Assembly (NCBI GenBank): GCA_016125285.1 | Contig: WGMA01000066.1 | Span: 1 to 36,812, forward strand | Length of the DNA stretch: 36,812 nt | Source of the DNA: Phycisphaera sp. | Lineage (GTDB): Bacteria; Planctomycetota; Phycisphaerae; Phycisphaerales; Zrk34 | Direction of reading: 5' to 3' | Shown: piece after piece, positions 30,294 to 36,812 of the stretch | How positions within the stretch are numbered: the stretch's first letter is position 1 | Layout of the letters: every line of letters begins with the position of its first letter | The notes under the pieces: generated by a model | What the model saw: only the letters and a program-made list of their open reading frames with translations | The model's database searches: none | Told to the model about the DNA's origin: nothing | Program-made: the position numbers and the translations under genes

Positions 30294-30446
30294 AAATCCT
30301 AAGCCCTGAACTCGAAATCCTAAACAAATTTGAAATCCAAAGCACCAATGTCCAAACGGTCCCAGACCGCGAGACCTCGGCGTTTGGGTCATTCGGATTT
30401 CGTGCTTGGGATTTGTTTAGGATTTAGAGCTTAGGATTGAGGATTT
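30294..30446. repeat. Long imperfect AT-rich inverted repeat
   Basis: Arms of about 65 nt (30294-30360 and 30381-30446) share a core AAATCCTAAACAAAT and its complement plus scattered matches (CCAAACG/CGTTTGG). The arms are made of iterated AAATCC/GGATTT words. It fills the gap between lpxI and the upstream secreted protein gene, and is far richer in A+T than its surroundings. Confidence 0.65.
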
Positions 30447-30452
30447 CCCCGA

Positions 30453-32015
30453 TCACTTATCCTTCTCACCCTCGCCGTCGGACTTCGCGTCGCCGTCTTT
30501 CTTGCCGTACTTGCGTTCGAGGAAGCTCTTGCCGTCCTTCTTGCCGTACTTGCGCTCGAGCGCCGACTGCTTGTCGGACTTCGCGTCGCCTTCTTTCGCG
30601 TCGGTTTCGCCGGGCGACTTGTCGCCGTCCTTCGAGCCGTACTTGCGATCGAGGAGGCTGCCACCGTCCTTGGAGCCGTACTTGCGGTCGAGCAGCGAGC
30701 CCTTGCTGTCGGGCGAATCGGCCCCGGCCTCGGCCTGCGCGTCGGCCTTCGCCTCGGCGAGTTCCTTGAGGACCATCGGCTCGGCCTCGTCGGCGCCGAA
30801 CTCCCGCATCAGCGACTGCGCGGTGTTGACGAAGTCGAGCTGCGACATGCCGCGGTTGGCCAGCAGCTGGATGAACTGCGGCTCGGTCAGGCCGATCGCG
30901 TCGTTCCACATCTCGGCGTTCACCGCGGTCAGCGTCTTGCGGCTGGAGTACGACGTGCGGCGCGACGACGTGCTCGCCCCGTCCGACGTCAGCGTCGTCT
31001 CGTACACCGGGATGACCACGCGGGGCCCGTTGGGGTACTTGTCGAACCCGTCCCAGCGCTTGCCCGGCACCGCGCCGCGCGTCGGGAAGCCGATCAGCTG
31101 CACCGTCAAGCGCCCGTACGCCTTCTGCTTCTTGATCAGCTCTTCGCGGTACTTGTAGCGCTGGTCGATCGCCTTGGTGATGTCGGACTTCGTAAAGCTC
31201 GGCTGCGTGTTGGTGCCGTTGCTGCTGGTCCCCGACCCGTAGTTCGGCCGGTCGTAGCTGGCCCGCTCGTTGCCGCGTCCGTCGTTGTTGCGGCTGCTGC
31301 TGCTGCTGGTGCTGTAGCTGGAGCTGCGTGTCTCGCGCTCGCGGATCGCCTTGACGCGCTCCTGCTCGCGCTTGTACAGCTCGTCGCCGCGGTCCTCGGC
31401 GTCCTTGATCTCCTTGGTGATCTGCTTCTCGTCGACCACCCAGATCCCGGTGACGATCATCTCGTGGTCGTTGACGACCTGGACGACCTCCGCAGATTGG
31501 ATCGTGCCGTACTCGCCCGGCTTGAGGTCCGGGATCGAGTTGACGTAGGCGACCACTTCCTCGCGGCTGGGCTTGGTGGTGACGTTCTGGATCAGCGTGC
31601 TGGACACGCGCTCCCGGTTGACCTCGGTGTTCTCGCGGAGGAACTGCTCCTCGGTCTGTCCGAGCGAGCTGGGGTAGCGGAAGGTGTACTTCGGGCAGAG
31701 GAAGAACCGCTTGCCGTCGTCCGTGCCGAACTTCGCGGCGTAGGTGTGCCAGTGCATCTTCCAGAACTGCTGGGCCTTGGCGTCCATCGTCGTGTAGGGC
31801 ACACTGGTCGCGTCGGCATCGACGCCGGTCTTTTCGCCGGGGGAGGGGGGGGTCTTCGCGGCGTCGGGCGACTTGGTCGGGACCTTGATGTCGTCGAGGC
31901 GGATGTTGTCGAGGTTGATGTTCTCGAGCTGGGCGTGGGCGGCGGCGGTGGTCAGGGTGACCACTGCGGCGGCAAGCGCGACACGCGTTGCGGTAAGTCC
32001 CTGTAGTTTCAGCAT
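30453..32015 (-). CDS. Secreted protein with four C-terminal KYGxKDG repeats, unknown function
   Basis: 520 residues. Signal peptide about 6-28 (VALAAAVVTLTTAAAHA). Mature N-terminus ENINLDNIRLDDIKVP, then a mixed domain (HWHTYAAKFGTDDG, then VNSIPDLKPGEYGTIQ), a Ser/Arg/Asn-rich linker (TRSSSYSTSSSSSRNN) and a second domain with GRLTVQLIGFPTRGAVPGK and NAEMWNDAIGLTEPQFIQLL. From about 428 on, the unit LLDRKYGSKDG/LERKYGKKDG occurs four times, spaced by a charged DAKEGDAKSDK segment. I do not recognise the family. The ATG at 32015 is chosen; a TACAAT box sits about 46 bp upstream on the minus strand (32061-32066). The tail is highly charged and could bind mineral, polyanion or peptidoglycan, but that is speculation. 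Confidence 0.75.
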   Translation of the reverse strand: MLKLQGLTATRVALAAAVVTLTTAAAHAQLENINLDNIRLDDIKVPTKSPDAAKTPPSPGEKTGVDADATSVPYTTMDAKAQQFWKMHWHTYAAKFGTDDGKRFFLCPKYTFRYPSSLGQTEEQFLRENTEVNRERVSSTLIQNVTTKPSREEVVAYVNSIPDLKPGEYGTIQSAEVVQVVNDHEMIVTGIWVVDEKQITKEIKDAEDRGDELYKREQERVKAIRERETRSSSYSTSSSSSRNNDGRGNERASYDRPNYGSGTSSNGTNTQPSFTKSDITKAIDQRYKYREELIKKQKAYGRLTVQLIGFPTRGAVPGKRWDGFDKYPNGPRVVIPVYETTLTSDGASTSSRRTSYSSRKTLTAVNAEMWNDAIGLTEPQFIQLLANRGMSQLDFVNTAQSLMREFGADEAEPMVLKELAEAKADAQAEAGADSPDSKGSLLDRKYGSKDGGSLLDRKYGSKDGDKSPGETDAKEGDAKSDKQSALERKYGKKDGKSFLERKYGKKDGDAKSDGEGEKDK

Positions 32016-32176
32016 CGTAGACAAGCTCCGGTGCGGCGTGATCTGATCGATCTCCGCGATATTGTACGCTCCCCGCGTTCGCCGACACAGACCGTCGACG
32101 AAATTGTGCCGTAAGGCTAACGCATGAGATCGCCGGTCATTGCGGTCCGCGTGCGACTCTGCGCGGGTGGCTACCT

Positions 32177-32199
32177 GTTGTAAATACGTTTGTTACAAC
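32177..32199. promoter_or_regulatory. Palindromic operator-like site
   Basis: GTTGTAA (32177-32183) and TTACAAC (32193-32199) are perfect inverted halves with a 9-bp spacer, a usual size for a dimeric repressor. It lies about 165 bp upstream of the KYGxKDG protein ATG, on the minus-strand side. The cognate regulator is not in the window. Confidence 0.45.
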
Positions 32200-32220
32200 G
32201 CCCCGACCAATGTCGCCCGT

Positions 32221-32334
32221 AAAAAAGACCGGGGCGTGAACGAGCGATTGCATCGTTCACGCCCCGTGGGCACGTCGAGTTTGTCATTTCGTACACAAGT
32301 AAATAGCCGAACTCCCGATTCCTTACCTGTTTCG
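32221..32334 (-). ncRNA. Possible small RNA between two terminators
   Basis: On the minus strand a TATAAC box (32341-32346) would start a transcript near 32334. It runs about 113 nt to a hairpin with a T6 tail. The intervening sequence is not part of the dnaK or repeat-protein genes. There is no good -35, so it may equally be a spacer between tandem terminators. Confidence 0.3.
32223..32265 (-). terminator. Second strong minus-strand terminator after dnaK
   Basis: GGGGCGTGAACGA (32231-32243) and TCGTTCACGCCCC (32253-32265) form a perfect 13-bp stem; on the minus strand GGTC and six T residues follow (32221-32230). The complete intrinsic terminator lies 211 bp past the dnaK stop, behind another one. 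Confidence 0.85.
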
Positions 32335-32389
32335 CGAAAAGTTATAGCAGGAATCTGCAAACGCGCGTCACCCGATCGCGTCGGCGCGT

Positions 32390-32426
32390 AAAAAACGCCA
32401 GCCCGCGATCCTTGCGGGCTGGCGCT
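32390..32426 (-). terminator. Terminator of dnaK
   Basis: On the minus strand GCGCCAGCCCGC pairs with GCGGGCTGGCG across a short loop, followed by six T residues. The hairpin is about 50 bp after the dnaK stop. Confidence 0.85.
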
Positions 32427-32475
32427 TATGTGAAACGCGATCGGGCCGTCGCATTGGCGCGGCCCGCCGCGGCTG

Positions 32476-34407
32476 TCAGTCCTTGACCTCGAACTCGGCG
32501 TCAATCACGTCGTCGGCGGACTCGGACGAGCCTTCGTCGGCCGTCTCACCGTCGCCGCCCGGCGCGGCGCCTGCGCCAGCCGCGCCGCCGCCGGACTTCG
32601 CCGTCGCTTCGTAGACCGCCTTGCCGAGTTCCATCGCGGCTTCCTGCATGGCCTCGACGGCCTTCTGCAGTTCGTCCTTGTCCTCGCCCTTCATCTTCTC
32701 CTCGACGTTCTTCGCGGCCTCTTCGATCTTCGTCTTGACCTCGTCGGAGACCTTGTCGCCGTGCTCCTTGAGCTGCTTGCGCACCTCGGTGACCTGGTAG
32801 TCGGCCTGGTTGCGCAGCTCGACGAACTCACGCCGCTTCTTGTCCTCGCCGGCGTGCGCCTCGGCGTCCTTCTTCATCCGCTCGATCTCGTCGTCGGACA
32901 GGCCCGACGCGCCCTTGATCTGGATGGACTGCTCCTTGCCGGTGGCCTTGTCCTTGGCGGTGACGTTGAGGATGCCGTTGGCGTCGATGTTGAACGTGAC
33001 CTCGACCTGCGGGACGCCGCGCGGCGCCGGGGCGATGCCGGTCAGGTTGAACTGGCCGAGCGATCGGTTGTCCTTCGCGAAGTCGCGCTCGCCCTGGAGC
33101 ACGTGCACCGTCACCTCGGACTGGTTGTCCGTGGCGGTGGAGAACGTCTCGCTCTTGGACGTGGGGATCGTGGTGTTCTTCTCGATGAGCTTGGTGTTGA
33201 CGCCGCCGAGGGTCTCGATGCCGAGCGACAGCGGGGTCACGTCGAGCAGGAGGATGTCGGACGAACCGCCCTTTTCAAGCTCGGACGCGAGGATCGCCGC
33301 GCCGATCGACACGACCTCGTCGGGGTTGATCGAGCGGTTGGGTTCCTTGTTGAACAGCTCCTTGACGAGCTTCTGCACGGCGGGGATGCGCGTCGAGCCG
33401 CCGACGAGCACGACTTCGTGGATGTCGGCCGGGGTGAGCTTCGCGTCCTGAAGCGCCGCGAGGCAGGGCTTGCGGAGGCGTTCGATGAGGTCCTTGACGA
33501 GCGACTCGAACTTCGCGCGGGTGATGGCCAGCTGCAGGTGCTTGGGGCCGGAGGCGTCGGCGGTGATGAACGGCAGGTTGACCGTCGTCTCCAGCTGCTG
33601 CGAGAGCTCGCACTTGGCTTTTTCCGCGGCTTCCTTGAGGCGTTGCAGCGCCATCGCGTCCTTGCGGAGGTCGATGCCGTCGGACTTCTTGAACTCATCG
33701 GCGATGAAGTCGATGAGCTTCTGGTCGACGTCGTCACCGCCGAGGTGCGTGTCGCCGTTGGTGGACTTGACCTCGAAGGTGCCGACCTCGGGGTCGATCT
33801 CGAGGATGGAGATGTCGAAGGTGCCGCCGCCGAAGTCGAACACGGCGACGGTTTCTTCCTTCTTCTTGTCCAGGCCGTAGGCGAGCGCGGCGGAGGTCGG
33901 CTCGTTGATGATGCGCAGGACGTCGAGGCCGGCGATCTCACCGGCTTCCTTCGTGGCCTGGCGCTGCGAGTCGTTGAAGTAAGCGGGCACGGTGACCACG
34001 GCCTTGGTGACCTTCTCGCCGAGGTAGTCCTCGGCGGTCTTCTTGAGGTCCATCAGCACCTTGGCGCTGATTTCCTGCGGCGTGTAGGCCTTGCCGTCCA
34101 CGTCGACGCGCACGAGTTCGCTCTCGCCGCCGGTGATCTTGTAGGGCACCATCTTCTCTTCGCCGTGGACCTCGTTGTGGCGGCGGCCCATGAAGCGTTT
34201 GATGGAGTAGACGGTGCGCGTGGGGTTGGTGACCTGCTGGTGCTTGGCGGACTGCCCGACGAGCACCTCCCCCTTGTCGGTGAACGCGACGACGGACGGC
34301 GTGATGCGGCTGCCGGCGGAGTTGACCAGCACTTTGGGCTGGCCGCCTTCTACGACGGTCACCACGGAGTTGGTCGTTCCCAGGTCGATGCCGATTGGAG
34401 TAGACAT
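32476..34407 (-). CDS. dnaK: Molecular chaperone DnaK (Hsp70)
   Basis: 643 residues, full length. It folds and refolds proteins by ATP-driven cycles with DnaJ and GrpE. Nucleotide-binding domain: [14 protein letters not shown] at 5-18, [15 protein letters not shown] near 193, and [15 protein letters not shown] near 331. Substrate-binding domain: [17 protein letters not shown] near 390 and the beta sandwich through [20 protein letters not shown] Gly/Ala linker leads to the C-terminal [10 protein letters not shown]. The ATG at 34407 follows GAGG with 8-nt spacing. No grpE or dnaJ adjoins, and no CIRCE element is visible upstream. It is followed by two strong terminators. Confidence 0.98.
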   Translation of the reverse strand: MSTPIGIDLGTTNSVVTVVEGGQPKVLVNSAGSRITPSVVAFTDKGEVLVGQSAKHQQVTNPTRTVYSIKRFMGRRHNEVHGEEKMVPYKITGGESELVRVDVDGKAYTPQEISAKVLMDLKKTAEDYLGEKVTKAVVTVPAYFNDSQRQATKEAGEIAGLDVLRIINEPTSAALAYGLDKKKEETVAVFDFGGGTFDISILEIDPEVGTFEVKSTNGDTHLGGDDVDQKLIDFIADEFKKSDGIDLRKDAMALQRLKEAAEKAKCELSQQLETTVNLPFITADASGPKHLQLAITRAKFESLVKDLIERLRKPCLAALQDAKLTPADIHEVVLVGGSTRIPAVQKLVKELFNKEPNRSINPDEVVSIGAAILASELEKGGSSDILLLDVTPLSLGIETLGGVNTKLIEKNTTIPTSKSETFSTATDNQSEVTVHVLQGERDFAKDNRSLGQFNLTGIAPAPRGVPQVEVTFNIDANGILNVTAKDKATGKEQSIQIKGASGLSDDEIERMKKDAEAHAGEDKKRREFVELRNQADYQVTEVRKQLKEHGDKVSDEVKTKIEEAAKNVEEKMKGEDKDELQKAVEAMQEAAMELGKAVYEATAKSGGGAAGAGAAPGGDGETADEGSSESADDVIDAEFEVKD

Positions 34408-34846
34408 TGCTGTACCTCGATTCGTTGCTTGTTTCTTTCCCCGGAATGCGGGTCGTCCCGCAGGGGTCTCCTACGAAGGCCGTTGCAACGGACGTGCCAG
34501 TGCGATATCGGCGTAAACCCTTGTAAACACGAAGATCATGCCGGATGGGCATGCTGCCACAGGTGATTGGGTGGCGGCGGATGCTGCCAATGTGACATGC
34601 GATTCCGACGGGGCATGGCGCGGCGTGGCGCGGCAGCGGGTGGGCCGACGGCGACGGCGGATCGGCGGGACGATTCGGAACCTCCCGCGCAATCTCCGCT
34701 TACCCGAAATGAGCACCTCGTGGAATTCGCACAAAAGCCGATCACGGGCCTTTTCAGCGGCGCGGGTTTGCGGTTATCATGCAGCCTTGGATGTTGAAAT
34801 GATCAGGGGATCCGTTAGAGATCGTAACCTATAGGGGTTTGGAAAC
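34408..34846. other. 439-bp divergent gap between dnaK and the SMP-30 gene
   Basis: It holds hairpins GCGGG-tcgt-CCCGC (34448-34461) and CATGCC/GGCATG (34537-34553) and a direct repeat of ATGCTGCCA (about 34551 and 34581). No coding region was found. No convincing -10/-35 pair was seen for either divergent gene. Confidence 0.5.
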
Positions 34847-35773
34847 ATGAACAGATTCATCGCTATGTCACTGACCGCCGCTGTTCTTACGCTGGTCGGT
34901 TGCGACGCCACCCACTACTCGACGACGCTGGTCGAGGACGACGCGTGGGTCAAGGTGATCTCCGAGGGCTATGCCTTCACCGAAGGCCCGGCCTGGGACG
35001 GCAAGCACCACGTGTACTTCTCCGACATTCCCAACGAGCGCATCATCAAGATGGACCTGAACAACGGCCAGGAGGTCGTGTTCAACCACGAGTCCGGCAA
35101 GGCCAACGGCCTGATGTTCCATGACGGCAAGCTGTACGGCTGCGAGGGCGGCAACCGCCGGGTGGTGCGTTACAACTCCGACGGCTCGGTGAAGAAGGTG
35201 ATCGCGGCGTACTACGGCCTGGACCGCCTCAACAGCCCCAACGATCTGGAAGTCGACTCGAAGGGCGGCGTGTACTTCACCGACCCGCGCTACGGCGACC
35301 GGGCCGACATGGAGATGAGCGTCGAGGGCGTGTACTACGTGACGCCGAAGGGCCACGTGAAGCGCATCATCAGCGACCTGATCCGCCCGAACGGCGTGCT
35401 GCTCTCGCGTGACGGTTTCACGCTGTACGTGGCGGACAACGCGGCGAAGGCGATCTACAAGTACAAGGTCATGAACGACGGCAGCGTCGGCAAGGGCAGC
35501 ATCTTCGCGTGGATGGACCCCAACGCGCAGGGCGGTCCGGACGGCCTGAGCATCGACAAGCAGCACAACATCTACGCCGCGGGCCAGGGCCACATCTGGA
35601 TCTGGGACGCCGAGGGTCACCCGCAGGGCCGTATCCGCCTGCCGGAGAACCCGAGCAACGTCGCCTTCGGCGGCTGGAAGGGTCGCAAGCTGTTCGTCAC
35701 GGCCCAGAAGTCGCTCTACATGATCGACATGGACGTGGCGGGCGGCCGCATCAACAAGCTCGCCTCGCGGTAA
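34847..35773 (+). CDS. SMP-30/gluconolactonase/LRE-like lipoprotein
   Basis: 308 residues. Lipobox L-V-G-C with lipidated Cys19 after a short signal (MSLTAAVLTLVGC), so it is anchored outside the cytosol. The rest is a six-bladed beta-propeller of the SMP-30/gluconolactonase family: FTEGPAWDG near 43 (first metal-ligand Glu), NSPNDLEVDSKGGVYFTDP near 126, IRPNGVLLSRDGFTLYVAD near 180, and GGPDGLSIDKQHNIYAAG near 225. The Glu, Asn and Asp metal ligands appear conserved, so a metal-dependent lactonase or hydrolase is plausible; the sugar substrate is unknown. ATG at 34847, with only a weak ribosome binding site. Confidence 0.85.
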   Translation: MNRFIAMSLTAAVLTLVGCDATHYSTTLVEDDAWVKVISEGYAFTEGPAWDGKHHVYFSDIPNERIIKMDLNNGQEVVFNHESGKANGLMFHDGKLYGCEGGNRRVVRYNSDGSVKKVIAAYYGLDRLNSPNDLEVDSKGGVYFTDPRYGDRADMEMSVEGVYYVTPKGHVKRIISDLIRPNGVLLSRDGFTLYVADNAAKAIYKYKVMNDGSVGKGSIFAWMDPNAQGGPDGLSIDKQHNIYAAGQGHIWIWDAEGHPQGRIRLPENPSNVAFGGWKGRKLFVTAQKSLYMIDMDVAGGRINKLASR

Positions 35774-35799
35774 GCGACGCGGACATCACACGACGAACG

Positions 35800-35830
35800 A
35801 AGCCCACGGGTCGAACCCGTGGGCTTTTTT
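35800..35830 (+). terminator. Intrinsic terminator of the SMP-30 gene
   Basis: AAGCCCACGGGT (35800-35811) and ACCCGTGGGCTT (35815-35826) form a 12-bp perfect stem with a 3-nt loop and six T residues. It is also in position to end the convergent SDR gene. Confidence 0.9.
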
Positions 35831-35857
35831 CATGCGCGCACCGTGCAGGTTGTGCGC

Positions 35858-36658
<801 letters not shown>

Positions 36659-36687
36659 GCGAGTCGCTCCGGATAGAGCATCTTGCA

Positions 36688-36812
36688 TCAATCAGTTTCA
36701 TATCCACATGACCGCATGTAGTTGGCGCACTCGGTCGGATCGACCGTTTGCAGCACCTCGACCAACGCCTGGCCGATCGCGTCGAATGCCCGGGCGGCGA
36801 CCCGACGCAGCC
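36688..36812 (-). CDS. C-terminal fragment of a probable IS630-type transposase (runs off the window)
   Basis: A 40-residue open frame enters from the right edge and stops at 36688. It ends VDPTECANYMRSCGYETD, resembling the C-terminal motif of IS630/Tc1-mariner-like transposases (pattern P-x-E/D-C-x-x-x-F/M-x-H/x-x-G-Y). Only the tail is in the window, so the family is a guess. No terminal inverted repeat can be assessed here. Confidence 0.4.
   Translation of the reverse strand, partial: LRRVAARAFDAIGQALVEVLQTVDPTECANYMRSCGYETD

Larger units (their letters stand above)
32016..32475. other. 460-bp intergenic region between the repeat protein and dnaK
   Basis: Contains, from left to right: a -10-like box (32061-32066), a palindromic operator-like site (32177-32199), a T-run terminator (32223-32265), a possible small RNA (32221-32334) and the dnaK terminator (32392-32424). 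No ORF with protein-like character is seen. Confidence 0.6.

Noticed and set aside
32193-32504. 103-codon minus ORF across the dnaK terminators
   Set aside because: It runs through two intrinsic terminators and the dnaK 3-prime end; no ribosome binding site.
34408-34550. CIRCE heat-shock operator upstream of dnaK
   Set aside because: No TTAGCACTC/GAGTGCTAA inverted pair was found in the region.

Overview
The window is high-GC DNA (about two thirds G+C by eye) with gene families typical of Planctomycetota, most likely the class Phycisphaerae. This placement is inference. The pointers are an ECF sigma factor paired with a FecR-LamG membrane protein and three prepilin-like proteins, a DUF58/VWA/DUF4175-type operon, an NPCBM-type secreted protein, a lipid A gene (lpxI), and many intergenic inverted repeats.

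Layout. (1) 1-4561, plus strand: an N-terminally shortened ECF sigma factor, a FecR-LamG protein and three pseudopilin-like proteins, the first three genes coupled by overlaps or close spacing. (2) 4631-4915, minus: pterin-4a-carbinolamine dehydratase. (3) 5121-16375, plus: a six-gene run of DUF58, BatA/VWA, a second VWA/amidotransferase-like protein, a 1199-residue coiled-coil membrane protein, a Gln-rich secreted protein and a secreted QW-repeat toroid. It ends at a perfect 30-bp palindromic terminator. No MoxR ATPase, the usual partner of DUF58, is in the window. (4) 16462-18974, minus: a secreted alpha/beta hydrolase and a sialate O-acetylesterase-like SGNH protein. (5) 19457-21112, plus: an ammonium transporter with a long N-terminal extension behind a near-consensus sigma-54 promoter. 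(6) 21327-24484, minus: thioredoxin-TPR protein, NPCBM-like protein, receiver-like protein and a possible 36-residue membrane peptide. (7) 24574-30270, minus: lpxI, hicA, hicB, GNAT, TlyA-like methyltransferase, gyrA and a STAS protein in head-to-tail order. (8) 30453-34407, minus: a secreted protein with C-terminal KYGxKDG repeats, and dnaK followed by two terminators that may bracket a small RNA. (9) 34847-36812: an SMP-30-like lipoprotein (plus), an SDR oxidoreductase (minus), and the tail of what may be an IS630-type transposase at the window edge.

How the genes work together. The 5.1-16.4 kb cluster is the best candidate for an uncharacterised system. Its products are two membrane VWA proteins, a cytosolic DUF58 VWA protein, a large membrane-anchored coiled-coil protein and two secreted partners, which together suggest an envelope-spanning assembly. 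The sigma/FecR-LamG/pilin cassette looks like surface sensing coupled to a pilin-like output. A recurring non-coding theme is at least six inverted-repeat elements of unrelated sequence but similar build (two arms of about 11-65 nt around a 20-60 nt centre), all between genes. No tRNA, rRNA, CRISPR array or complete insertion sequence was seen.
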